Assembly: GCA_938075305.1 (NCBI GenBank)
Contig: CALJGV010000034.1
Coordinates: 1 to 40,435, forward strand
Direction: 5' to 3'
From: an uncultured bacterium
GTDB lineage: Bacteria > Planctomycetota > UBA1135 > GCA-002686595
Length of the DNA: 40,435 bases
Shown here in pieces: positions 15,641 to 23,510 of this stretch. The notes beneath the pieces were generated by a model, which saw only the letters and a list, made by a program, of their open reading frames with translations, was not told the DNA's origin and made no database searches. The number at the start of each line of letters is the position of its first letter. Position 1 is the first letter of the stretch. The translations under genes and the position numbers were made by a program.

Positions 15641-16768
15641 ATGGACCACACGTCTACGGCACCGCCTGTACCACCTACGACCCGTGGCTCGAGGTTCGGC
15701 GCCTTCATGCTGGCGGCCATCCTCACCTTCCTCTGGATCTGGCTCCTGGGCTTCTTGCTCGACGACGTTGGGAGGATGAGGCCGGTGAGCTACCAGGGTT
15801 TCATCGACGCGGGGATACCTGCGGAGCTCCTGGAGGAGGTCGCGGAGGTGGACCTGGAGGTGCGCACGCTCGAGCGGAAGATCAACCGCCAGGAGCAGAT
15901 CCAGCGCGATCTCCAGCGCGACATGGAGACGTCGGGTGAGGTCATGCGTCAGATGATGGACCTGCAGCGGCTCGCCCTTGAGAAGGGCAACGCTCCGTCC
16001 GAGGCGGAGCGAGAAGCGCTGGCCTCCGCCCAGGAGACCTTTCTGTCCTCCCAGGGGCAGTACCGGGAGGCCAACATGGAGATCCAGTCGGCGAACGCGA
16101 CCCTGTTCGTGCTCCAGGGGCGCCGGTCCGCGCTCGTCTCGAGGAAGGAGGCGGCGGAGGCTCCGATCCGGAAGGCGTACCAGGCCAAGGTGCGTACCCG
16201 CGCCCTCATCGAGGCCTGCGTGCGGCTCGGGATCCTCATCCCGCTCTTCCTGCTCGCCGCCGCGACCGTCCGCAAGCGCTGGCGGCACCCGTGGCGGCCC
16301 ATCTACCTGTCCTTCCTCGTGGCGACGTTCTGGACCCTCGGCTACGAGATGTTCGAGCAGTTCCCGGCGGAGTACTTCAAGTACATCGCCATCGTCACCG
16401 CGATCGCGATCACCCTCGCCTTCCTCTCCTGGATTATCCGCAAGGCGACGTCGCCGAGCCCGTCACTCGTGCTCGCGCGCAACCGCGCCGCTTACATGGA
16501 GAGCGTCTGCCCGGTCTGCGCGTTCAAGCTGAGCCGGACGCCGATCCAGACGGCGCCATCCACCAAGCGGCGGGGCCGCGGACCGCAGGAGGCTGCGGGC
16601 CCGCTGGCGCCGGTGGGGCGCGTCGACTTCAGCTGCCCGAGCTGCGGGACCGGGCTCTTCGAGGCCTGCGCCGAGTGCTCGGGGCCGCGGCACTCGCTGC
16701 TCCCCTTCTGCGAGGGGTGTGGGGCCGAGTCCCCCGGGGCGCTGGTCCTGCCCTCGGGCGCTGGCTGA
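15641..16768 (+). CDS. Membrane protein with coiled coil and C-terminal zinc ribbons, unknown function
   Basis: 375 residues, not matched to a named family. Order: one N-terminal helix (about 20-42), a charged alpha-helical coiled coil (about 60-180, rich in E/R/Q/L with EVDLEVRTLERKINRQEQ-type heptads), three further membrane helices (about 188-210, 222-243, 247-268), and a cytoplasmic tail with four Cys-x2-Cys pairs (CPVC, CPSC, CAEC, CEGC) that would make two zinc ribbons. The coiled coil would lie outside the membrane and the zinc ribbons inside, giving a transmembrane scaffold or sensor layout. I start at the ATG at 15641; a GTG six codons upstream is possible. A hairpin follows the stop. 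The topology is predicted by eye; the function is unknown. Confidence 0.8.
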   Translation: MDHTSTAPPVPPTTRGSRFGAFMLAAILTFLWIWLLGFLLDDVGRMRPVSYQGFIDAGIPAELLEEVAEVDLEVRTLERKINRQEQIQRDLQRDMETSGEVMRQMMDLQRLALEKGNAPSEAEREALASAQETFLSSQGQYREANMEIQSANATLFVLQGRRSALVSRKEAAEAPIRKAYQAKVRTRALIEACVRLGILIPLFLLAAATVRKRWRHPWRPIYLSFLVATFWTLGYEMFEQFPAEYFKYIAIVTAIAITLAFLSWIIRKATSPSPSLVLARNRAAYMESVCPVCAFKLSRTPIQTAPSTKRRGRGPQEAAGPLAPVGRVDFSCPSCGTGLFEACAECSGPRHSLLPFCEGCGAESPGALVLPSGAG

Positions 16769-16812
16769 TCCGCCCCCCCGGACCCGATGGGGCGCCGTGG
16801 CCCGCCGTGGAC

Positions 16813-16826
16813 CTGCCCGAGGGCAG
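16813..16826. terminator. Hairpin between convergent genes
   Basis: CTGCCC-GA-GGGCAG (16813-16826) forms a compact stem, inside an outer repeat GACCCG (16781-16786) / CGGGTC (16830-16835). It fills the 67-bp gap between the coiled-coil membrane protein (+) and the hydroxyproline dehydratase (-). No T-run follows, so a terminator role is likely from position only. Confidence 0.35.
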
Positions 16827-16835
16827 CGCCGGGTC

Positions 16836-17903
16836 TCAGCCCCCCCGTAGCAGCACGCCGCGTGCGAGGGGATCCCCGGGGTCGATCAGCAGCTCGTTCA
16901 CACCGGTGATGTAGGCCCTCCCGGTGACCTCGGGGACGATGGCCGCGAGGTCCCCCGCGCGCGCCTCGCGGGCCACGCGGACGGAAAAGCGGGTCCCGAT
17001 CACGCTCTCGATGACCAGCTCCTCCCCGGCGCCGAGCCGGCCGCAGGCGTGCTCGATGGCCGCCCGCCCGCTGACCCCGGTCCCCGTGGGGGAGCGGTCC
17101 ACCTCGCCGTCCGCGAAGATGCACACGTTGCGCAGGTCGGCTCCATCGGAGGCGGGCTGGGTGAAGATGACGCCGTAGAGGAAGTTGAGGTCGGCGTCCC
17201 CCTCGGGGTGGGCGAAGGGGTGCGCCGCCATGACGGCGCGCTTGATGTCCATGCCCACGGCGATGAGTCGGTCCACCTGGGACGGCGCCACCTCGAGGCC
17301 CACGGCGCCTGCGTCCACGTAGGCGTAGAAGGCGCCCCCGTAGGCCAGGTCATAGGTGACCCTGCCCAGGCCCGCGACCCCTACGGTGCAGGCAGCCTCG
17401 AGGAGGAAGGAGGGGACGTTCTCGAAGGAGACCTCGCCCACGCCGTCCGCGGTGAGGGTCGGGCGCGCGGTGATGCGGCCGGCCGGGGAGTCGATGCGGA
17501 GCACGTCCTCACCGGGGCGCAGGCGCAGGAGGTCGCAGTCGAGCCCGACCTTCACGAGGCCGATGATCCCGTGCCCGCACATGGTGCTGTACCCCTCGTT
17601 GTGGAGGAAGAGGACCCCGACGTCCCCGTCCTCGGTGACCGGCCGGGTGAGGACGCAGCCGTACATGTCGGCGTGCCCGCGGGGCTCAAGCATCAGGGCC
17701 CGGCGCACGCCGTCGTGGCGGTCCCGGGCGTCCCGGCGCATCTCCAGGATGGTCTCCCCCTGGAGCTCGGGGTAGTCGCCGGTGATGACCCGGAGCGGCT
17801 CGCCCGCGGTGTGGGCGTCGATCACGCGGAAGCGCGGCCAGTGTGCGGGCGGGCGCCATTCAATGGGGGCCGGCCGGCCCGCAGAGGGTGCAGGGGAGGT
17901 CAT
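16836..17903 (-). CDS. trans-3-hydroxy-L-proline dehydratase (proline racemase family)
   Basis: 355-residue cytosolic enzyme of the proline racemase superfamily. The first catalytic residue is present (C109 in STMCGHG), but the second, usually a Cys in DRSPCGTG of racemases and 4-hydroxyproline epimerases, is T273 (DRSPTGTGVSGR). The Cys/Thr pair is the hallmark of trans-3-hydroxy-L-proline dehydratase, which converts trans-3-hydroxy-L-proline to pyrroline-2-carboxylate. Length and motif spacing match that group, including human L3HYPDH. The start ATG at 17903 overlaps the stop of the PHP-domain gene by 4 bp (ATGA), so the two are translationally coupled. Degradation of collagen-type hydroxyproline or salvage of proline derivatives is the likely purpose. 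The reductase for the product is not in this window. Confidence 0.88.
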   Translation of the reverse strand: MTSPAPSAGRPAPIEWRPPAHWPRFRVIDAHTAGEPLRVITGDYPELQGETILEMRRDARDRHDGVRRALMLEPRGHADMYGCVLTRPVTEDGDVGVLFLHNEGYSTMCGHGIIGLVKVGLDCDLLRLRPGEDVLRIDSPAGRITARPTLTADGVGEVSFENVPSFLLEAACTVGVAGLGRVTYDLAYGGAFYAYVDAGAVGLEVAPSQVDRLIAVGMDIKRAVMAAHPFAHPEGDADLNFLYGVIFTQPASDGADLRNVCIFADGEVDRSPTGTGVSGRAAIEHACGRLGAGEELVIESVIGTRFSVRVAREARAGDLAAIVPEVTGRAYITGVNELLIDPGDPLARGVLLRGG

Positions 17904-19135
17904 CGGGAGCCGGGCGTCGCCGGCTGGGTCCAGGCCATCTCGCGGTCACCCTTGAGGTAGGGCTGGGGGTGGAGCCGGCTGGAGGTGACCTGGGCGCGGA
18001 CGTAGAGCTCGTCTCCGCTGAAGCGGTACTCGGCCTCGGGGCCGTCGACGACCATGAGCTCCTCGCCGATGGGCCCCAGGGCGCCGTCCAGCTGCCGGGT
18101 ACCGATGAAGCGGATCCGGTAGCTGGCGTCCCCGTCCTCCTGCACGCGGAGCCGATACCCGTCGGCGGTCACCTCCAGGTCCTCCAGGGTGACGCCGCTG
18201 GAGGCGTAGAAGTCCCCCCGGTTCATGGCCGCGGTGACGAGGTCTCGATCCAGGCCCTCCGCGCGGACCATGACCCAGCCGCGCCCGGTCGGTGACGTGA
18301 GGTTGCCGAAGTAGTGGTGGGCGTCGTCGGTGGCGACCCCGTAGAGCATGGGAAAGGGCTCGGCGGCGGTGAGCCGACGGGCGAGCGCGTTGTCCCAGAG
18401 CATCTCCATGGACGGGTGCTCGGAGTCTCCCTGGTTCCTGGTGGACCGGTGCCCGTTGTAGACCTCGAAGAAGCGGTCCTCCTTGACGGCGGCCACCTCC
18501 TCCCAGGTCACCCCCCAGCCGAAGTTGGGGTGGTTGAGGTGGCCGAACACAGGTCGCCCGGACGCCGCACCGGCCTCCTCGATGGAGCGCAGGGTGTCGG
18601 ACATGAGCTCGACGATCGACGATCGTTGGAGGGCGGGCAGGACCCCGTCGGTGTTGACCGCGTTGATGTGCACGGGCCGGCCCTCGAAGCTGGAGGTGAC
18701 CTCTTCTCCGGGGAGGAGAAGGAAGCCGCCCTCGCCGCCCTGGGGCGCGCGGTCCACCTGGGCCTTGAGCTCGGGCAGCGTTCGGAGGCGCATCTCCCGG
18801 CTCCCGGCCTCGCCGCGGAGCTCGACCTTGCCGGCCCCGAAGCGTGTGATGAGCGCGTCGACCTCGGAGGGCTTGAGGCGCCCCACCCCGTCCTCTGCCA
18901 CCGGGAACCAGCGCTCGTGGTCCTGGTAGATGTTGTGGTCGGAGAGCACCAGGAACTGATACCCGTTGTCGGCGTACCAGGAGGCGACCTGCTCGGGGGC
19001 CGCGTCCCCGTCACTCCAGAGGGTGTGAGTGTGGGTGTTCCCCTTGAGCCAGCGGAGCGGAGCCTCGTCCGGCGCTGCCGGGCCGCACGCGGCGACGAGG
19101 AGCGGGGAGAGCGTGAGGGCGGCGAGGTGGCGCAT
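17900..19135 (-). CDS. PHP-domain metal-dependent phosphoesterase-like lipoprotein
   Basis: 411-residue lipoprotein with a PHP (polymerase and histidinol phosphatase) fold. Residues 1-17 are a lipoprotein signal with lipobox LVAAC17. The PHP motif 1 is GNTHTHTLWSDG (H35-x-H37), followed by LVLSDHN (D66, H67), a central GEEVTSSFEGRPVHINA block and GHLNHPNFGWG, and later YGVATDDAHHY with further metal ligands. Substrates of exported PHP proteins are mostly unknown. I start at the ATG at 19133-19135; the frame continues upstream to 19480, but that part is the antisense of the first AIM24 gene and lacks a signal. It overlaps the next gene by 4 bp and is divergent from the AIM24 cluster over 88 bp. 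Confidence 0.86.
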   Translation of the reverse strand: MRHLAALTLSPLLVAACGPAAPDEAPLRWLKGNTHTHTLWSDGDAAPEQVASWYADNGYQFLVLSDHNIYQDHERWFPVAEDGVGRLKPSEVDALITRFGAGKVELRGEAGSREMRLRTLPELKAQVDRAPQGGEGGFLLLPGEEVTSSFEGRPVHINAVNTDGVLPALQRSSIVELMSDTLRSIEEAGAASGRPVFGHLNHPNFGWGVTWEEVAAVKEDRFFEVYNGHRSTRNQGDSEHPSMEMLWDNALARRLTAAEPFPMLYGVATDDAHHYFGNLTSPTGRGWVMVRAEGLDRDLVTAAMNRGDFYASSGVTLEDLEVTADGYRLRVQEDGDASYRIRFIGTRQLDGALGPIGEELMVVDGPEAEYRFSGDELYVRAQVTSSRLHPQPYLKGDREMAWTQPATPGSR

Positions 19136-19223
19136 GGGGCGTTCGGGGCGGAGGAATGGCGCTCGGGACGGCGAATGCCGGGGAGACCTTCTGAGGGATC
19201 TTCTTGCACGGTACCCTCGGTCC

Positions 19224-19883
19224 ATGAAGATCCGCGTCCGAGGAAACCCCGATTTTGGCGAGGCCACCTGCGTCCTCGACCCTGGAGAGAAGCTGATTTG
19301 CGAGGGCCGGGCCATGAGCCGCATGAGCGCCGACATGGAGCTCCGGGTGAAGACCCAGGGGGGGCTGCTTCGTTCGGCGGCGCGCTCGGTCTTCGGGCGC
19401 GAGTCCTTCTTCATGTCCGAGTACTCCAACGACTCCGGCGGGTTCGTCACGGTGGTTCCGGGGACCCCCGGGGCGGTCATTCACCGGCAATTGCAGGGCG
19501 AGACGCTGATCCTCACGGCGGGGTCCTTTCTCGCGTCGAGTGCGACCGTGGACCTGAAGACCAAGTTCGGCGGGCTGAAGTCGTTCTTCAGCGGGGAGGG
19601 CGCGTTCCTGCTCTTCGCCAAGGGGCACGGTGACCTGCTCTTCAACGCCTTCGGCGGCATCGTGGAGCGCGAGCTCGACGGCTCCCTGACCGTGGACAGC
19701 GGACACCTGGTGGCCTGGGAGCCCTCGCTGGACTACGAGATCAAGTCGGTCGGCGGGCTGAAGCAGACGCTCTTCAGCGGTGAGGGACTGGTGATGGAAC
19801 TCCGGGGGCGCGGGAAGGTCTGGCTGCAGACCCGGACGCTCAAGGAGACGGCGGGGTGGATCACCCCTTACCTGATGGGCTGA
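19224..19883 (+). CDS. AIM24 family protein, first of three
   Basis: 219-residue protein of the AIM24 family (TIGR00266-like), a beta-helical or beta-sandwich fold whose biochemical role in bacteria is not established; yeast Aim24 supports mitochondrial inner-membrane organisation. It has the family's N-terminal PGEKLICEGRAM block, the GRESFF motif (about residues 59-64), the FFSGEGAFLLFAKGHGDLLFNAFGGIVE core, and the VDSGHLVAWEPSLDYEI block. I start at the ATG at 19224, since the longer frame overlaps the divergent PHP gene. It heads a three-gene operon; its stop overlaps the next ATG by one base (TGATG). No signal peptide or membrane segment. Confidence 0.88.
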   Translation: MKIRVRGNPDFGEATCVLDPGEKLICEGRAMSRMSADMELRVKTQGGLLRSAARSVFGRESFFMSEYSNDSGGFVTVVPGTPGAVIHRQLQGETLILTAGSFLASSATVDLKTKFGGLKSFFSGEGAFLLFAKGHGDLLFNAFGGIVERELDGSLTVDSGHLVAWEPSLDYEIKSVGGLKQTLFSGEGLVMELRGRGKVWLQTRTLKETAGWITPYLMG

Positions 19884-20578
19884 TGGAGATCTCGATCAAG
19901 GATACGGGCGCCTTCGCGTCCGCCAGCGTCACGCTGGCCCCAGGGGAGCGCTTCATCTCCGAGTCAGGCTGCTTCTTCCACTCCTCGCCCAACGTCGAGA
20001 TCGACGTCACCACCCGGCGAAAGTCCGGTGGGAAGGGGGGCCTGCTCGGCGGCATCAAGTCGATGCTCGGGGGGGAGTCCTTCTTCCTCTCGACCTACCA
20101 GGCGAACGACGGGCAGTCGTCGACGGTGCACCTGGCGCCGGGGCTCCCCGGGGACGTGCGCCGCGTCGACCTCGACGGGTCGAGCCGCTGGCTGTGCTTC
20201 GGGGGGAGCTACCTGGGGTCCGCCCCGAGCCTCGACCTGGACACCCAGGGCCAGGGGTTCAAGGGGCTCTTCTCCGGCGAGAGCCTCTTCGCCATCAGTG
20301 TCAGCGGCGAAGGGCCCTTGCTGGTGAGCGCGTACGGCGCGATCCACGAGGCCGAGATCGACGGCGAGCTGATCGTGGACACCGGTCACCTGGTGGCCTT
20401 CGAGGACACCCTGGACTACGAGATCACCAAGGCCGGCGGCTCGTGGCTGCGCTCCATGCTCGGGGGCGAGGGGCTCGTCATGCGCGTCTCGGGCAAGGGG
20501 CGGCTGCTGGTGCAGTCGCACGACGCGGGCAGTCTCGGGCGACGGATCGGGCGGCTCTTGCCGCCCAGGCAGGGCTGA
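19883..20578 (+). CDS. AIM24 family protein, second of three
   Basis: 231-residue paralogue of its neighbours. Matching blocks: APGERFISESGCFF near the start, GGESFFLSTYQ (about residues 68-78), APGLPGDVRRVDL, the GEGPLLVSAYGAIHEAEI core and VDTGHLVAFEDTLDYEI. It carries an insert rich in Gly/Lys before GGESFF (KSGGKGGLLGGIKSMLG) not seen in the first copy. The start ATG at 19883 overlaps the preceding stop by one base. It is separated from the third copy by 2 bp. It likely works as a hetero-oligomer with the other two, inferred only from co-translation. Confidence 0.87.
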   Translation: MEISIKDTGAFASASVTLAPGERFISESGCFFHSSPNVEIDVTTRRKSGGKGGLLGGIKSMLGGESFFLSTYQANDGQSSTVHLAPGLPGDVRRVDLDGSSRWLCFGGSYLGSAPSLDLDTQGQGFKGLFSGESLFAISVSGEGPLLVSAYGAIHEAEIDGELIVDTGHLVAFEDTLDYEITKAGGSWLRSMLGGEGLVMRVSGKGRLLVQSHDAGSLGRRIGRLLPPRQG

Positions 20579-20580
20579 AG

Positions 20581-21252
20581 ATGGAATACCAGATCACGAA
20601 CAACCCCAGCTTCTCCTGCGTCGAGGTCTCGCTCCCGGCGGGCGAGTCGATCGTCACCGAGGCGGGCGCCATGGCCTGGAAGGACGTGCACGTGCGCGCC
20701 GAGACCGCGAGCCGCGGTGGCGTGCTCCAGGGCCTCAAGCGCAAGCTCCTGGCCGGCGAGAGCTTCTTCCAGAACACCTGGACGGCCGAGGGGGCTCCGG
20801 GCTCAATCACCCTCGCCCCCGGGGCGTGCGGTGACATCCAGCACGCGGCCGTCGCCGGGGAGATCCTCCTGGAGAAGAGCGCCTTCCTGGCCGCCACGGA
20901 GGGGGTGAGCGTCGACTCGTCGTTCAACGGGTTCAAGGGCTTCTTCAACGAGGGGTTCTTCGTCCTCCGCTGCACCGGTCACGGTGAGCTCTTCTTCAAC
21001 TCCTACGGTGCCATGGAGTGCGTGGAGCTGAAGGATGAGGAGTACCTCGTGGACAACGGCTACGCCGTCGCCTGGGACTCCACCCTGGAGTACCGGATCA
21101 CGCGGTCCAAGAAGGTGCGCTCCTTCCTCTTCTCCGATCAGCTCCTGTTGCGCTTCTCCGGGAGCGGCCGGCTCTGGGTACAGTCGCGAAGCCCCAGGGT
21201 CTTCGCCGGCTGGGTGCACCCCTTCAGGCCGGTGAAGAAGGACAACGACTGA
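20581..21252 (+). CDS. AIM24 family protein (TIGR00266-like), third of three
   Basis: 223-residue protein and the closest of the three to the standard bacterial TIGR00266 pattern: MEYQITNNPSFSCVEVSL start, AGESIVTEAGAMAW, GGVLQGLKRKLLAGESFFQN, APGACGDIQHAAV, GHGELFFNSYGAM and VDNGYAVAWDSTLEYRI. It begins 2 bp after the second copy and ends 9 bp before a convergent gene. The three copies differ widely outside the blocks, so the triplication is old. Function unknown; the family is often membrane-associated in reports, but no membrane helix is seen here. Confidence 0.89.
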   Translation: MEYQITNNPSFSCVEVSLPAGESIVTEAGAMAWKDVHVRAETASRGGVLQGLKRKLLAGESFFQNTWTAEGAPGSITLAPGACGDIQHAAVAGEILLEKSAFLAATEGVSVDSSFNGFKGFFNEGFFVLRCTGHGELFFNSYGAMECVELKDEEYLVDNGYAVAWDSTLEYRITRSKKVRSFLFSDQLLLRFSGSGRLWVQSRSPRVFAGWVHPFRPVKKDND

Positions 21253-21261
21253 CCGCGTCGG

Positions 21262-21831
21262 TTAGATGCCGGGCCACATGGCCCCGAAGACGCCGGCGGT
21301 GACCAGCCCGTACAGGATGCCGCCGAAGACGAAGCGCGCGGTCACGGCCCACTGGACCCCGCGCCAGATGGAGTCCTGGATGGGCGCCGTGGCGAAGCCG
21401 AGCAGCGCCACGGTCCCCGTGATCCGGAAGACCTCGTGGTAGTCCGCCCCGCGGGCCAGGCACAGGGTGCCGATGTAGCCCGCGAAGGTGGCGAGGAGCG
21501 CCGAATAGAGGAACCAGATCAGGAGGGCGCCGCCCATCTTGATGGGCCCCTTGGGGAGCACCTGCATGAACCCCACCGGCCCCAGGCTCTGCCGCGCGAT
21601 GAACCCCTCCTCGGCCATCTGCTTCATGGAGCTGGCGTAGGGGAAGGCGTAGCCGCCCCGCTCCAGTCCAGCGCCGCGCAGAGCCTCGAGGACTCGGTCC
21701 TCGTCGGGCAGGGGCTTGTAGTCGGCCTTGTGGAGCGGCGACGCCACATGGATCACCGAGCTGACGACGAAGACCGCGGCGGCGGCGAGGAGGATCGGGA
21801 GCCACAGCTCCGAGATGGCGACTTCAGGCAT
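21262..21831 (-). CDS. Four-helix membrane protein, unknown function
   Basis: 189 residues. Four membrane helices can be seen at about residues 8-30, 98-126, 134-156 and 163-186, with a soluble loop (about 31-97) containing SPLHKADYKPLPDEDRVLEALR and a GGYAFPYASSMKQM stretch. I do not recognise the family, though similar small membrane proteins occur in Planctomycetota and Acidobacteriota genomes (memory, unverified). The start is the ATG at 21829-21831; the open frame continues upstream into the antisense of the flavoprotein gene. It is 68 bp downstream of the PYROXD2-like gene on the same strand and may share its transcript. Confidence 0.8.
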   Translation of the reverse strand: MPEVAISELWLPILLAAAAVFVVSSVIHVASPLHKADYKPLPDEDRVLEALRGAGLERGGYAFPYASSMKQMAEEGFIARQSLGPVGFMQVLPKGPIKMGGALLIWFLYSALLATFAGYIGTLCLARGADYHEVFRITGTVALLGFATAPIQDSIWRGVQWAVTARFVFGGILYGLVTAGVFGAMWPGI

Positions 21832-21899
21832 GGCCCCAGCTTGCGGATCGCAGGGCAGCCAATGCCAGGGAGAAGATTGCCAGGGCTCGCCGAGCCGCC

Positions 21900-23510
21900 T
21901 CAGGCGCCCGCCTGGGCGTCCTTGAGGACCTGGCGGGCCGCGAGCATGCCCGGGCCGCCGGAGACGCAGCCGCCGGGGTGGGTGCCGGAGCCGCACTGGT
22001 AGTAGCCGCTGATCGGGGTCCTGTACTGGTTCCAGCCGGGGGCCGGGCGGTTGAGGAACAGCTGGGTGTCGAAGAGCTCGCCGGCGAAGATGTTCCCCTC
22101 GGAGAGGCCCACGGTGCGCTCGATGTCCAGCGGCGTGACCACCTCGCGGTGGAGCACCAGCTCGCTGAAGCCTGGGAAGAACTCCTCCAGGGTCTCCTGG
22201 ACCGTGTCGCCGAGGGCGTCGCGCTGGTCGTCCCAGGTCCCCTCCGCCAGCTGATAGGGGGTGTACATCACGAAGCAAGACATGACGTGCTTGCCCGGCG
22301 GCGACATTCCGGGATCCACGGTGGACTGGATACAGCAGTCGATGAAAGGCCGCCGACTGAAGCGGCCCTCCTTGGCCTCGGTGAAGGCCTGGTGGAGGTA
22401 GTCGATGGAGGGGCCCAGGTTGGTGAAGCCGCGGAAGAGGTCCGGCTTGTCCTCGAGGCCCGGGAAGGTCGGCAGGTCGGAGAGGGCGAAGTTCACCTTC
22501 GAGGCGCTCCCCTGGTACTTGTAGCCCTCGAGGTGCTCGATGAGGTCGGCGGGCATGTCGGACGGGTCCACCAGCCGGGTGAAGGTCTGGCGCGGGTCGA
22601 GGGCGCTCACGACCACGGGGGCCTCGATGCGCTGGCCGTCCTCGAGCTCCACGCCTCGCACAGCCCCTTGCTCATGGAGCACTCGCTTCACCCGCGCCTC
22701 CGTCCGGATCTCCACGCCGAACGCCTCGCACGCCCGGGCGAGGACCTGGGTGAACCCGCCGTTCCCTCCCTTGTGGAAGCCCCAGGACCCGGGGGAGCCG
22801 TCGTACTCGCCCATCTTGTGGAAGAGCCAGACCAGCCCGGACTCGCGGTCCCTTGGGCTGACCATGCTCCCGATGATGCCGCTGGAGGCGTAGAGGGACT
22901 TGACCAGGTCGTGCTCGAAGGTCGCGTCGAGGATCTCCGCGGCGCTGCTGGAGGCGAAGCGCTCGGCCAGCGTCCGTACTTCGGGGTCGAGACCCTCCAT
23001 GAATGCGCGGAGCTCGGCCATGGCCTCGAGGTCCGCGGGGTCTTCGCTGCGGACGTTGGGCGGGATCCGGTCCATCCACGGCTTCAGGGCCACGCAGAGC
23101 CGCGCGATCAGGTGGTCCAGATCCCTCGCGGCCTCCGCGTCCTCGGCCGAGAAGCGCGCGATCTCGTGGTAGTTGGCGTCCGCGTCGGGCCCCAGGGCGA
23201 GGTACTCCCCGTTCAGGCCGGGCTGGAAGGTGTTGGCCAGGGGGAGCACCATCAGGCCGTGCTCCACGAGGTCGAGGTCGTCCACGATCTCGGGCCGCAG
23301 CAGGCTGATGGCGTAGGAGAACGTGGTGAAGCGGAAGCCCGGCAGGAGCTCCTCGGTGATCGCCGCGCCGCCCACCAGATGCCGTTGTTCCAGGAGGAGG
23401 GTCCTCATGCCGGCGCGGGCGAGGTAGCCCGCGTGGACCAGGCCGTTGTGACCGGCGCCGATCACGACCGCGTCGTACCGGAGCGCGGCGCTCTTGGGTT
23501 CGGTGCTCAT
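21900..23510 (-). CDS. PYROXD2/phytoene-desaturase-like FAD-dependent oxidoreductase
   Basis: 536-residue flavoprotein of the CrtI-like amine oxidase/desaturase superfamily, closest in pattern to PYROXD2. The dinucleotide-binding motif is VVIGAGHNGLVHAGYLARAG (residues 16-35), followed by LLEQRHLVGGAA; the C-terminal FAD motif GSGTHPGGCVSGGPGMLAARQVL lies near 507-529. A carotenoid role is unsupported because no phytoene synthase or cyclase is nearby. Its ATG overlaps the stop of the upstream GcvT-like gene by 4 bp (23507-23510), so the two products are probably made in equal amounts. A folate-coupled oxidation or demethylation is a reasonable hypothesis, by analogy with FAD/GcvT fusion enzymes such as dimethylglycine dehydrogenase, although those use a different FAD fold. 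Confidence 0.87.
   Translation of the reverse strand: MSTEPKSAALRYDAVVIGAGHNGLVHAGYLARAGMRTLLLEQRHLVGGAAITEELLPGFRFTTFSYAISLLRPEIVDDLDLVEHGLMVLPLANTFQPGLNGEYLALGPDADANYHEIARFSAEDAEAARDLDHLIARLCVALKPWMDRIPPNVRSEDPADLEAMAELRAFMEGLDPEVRTLAERFASSSAAEILDATFEHDLVKSLYASSGIIGSMVSPRDRESGLVWLFHKMGEYDGSPGSWGFHKGGNGGFTQVLARACEAFGVEIRTEARVKRVLHEQGAVRGVELEDGQRIEAPVVVSALDPRQTFTRLVDPSDMPADLIEHLEGYKYQGSASKVNFALSDLPTFPGLEDKPDLFRGFTNLGPSIDYLHQAFTEAKEGRFSRRPFIDCCIQSTVDPGMSPPGKHVMSCFVMYTPYQLAEGTWDDQRDALGDTVQETLEEFFPGFSELVLHREVVTPLDIERTVGLSEGNIFAGELFDTQLFLNRPAPGWNQYRTPISGYYQCGSGTHPGGCVSGGPGMLAARQVLKDAQAGA

Noticed and set aside
16836..17903. Proline racemase or 4-hydroxyproline epimerase
   Set aside because: The second catalytic Cys is Thr (T273), which marks the dehydratase group.
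19136..19480. N-terminal extension of the PHP-domain protein
   Set aside because: The extension is antisense to the first AIM24 gene and would bury the lipoprotein signal; the ATG at 19135 gives a proper lipobox.
21900..23510. Carotenoid biosynthesis (phytoene desaturase) role for the flavoprotein
   Set aside because: No phytoene synthase, cyclase or other carotenoid gene nearby; coupling to a GcvT-like gene points elsewhere.
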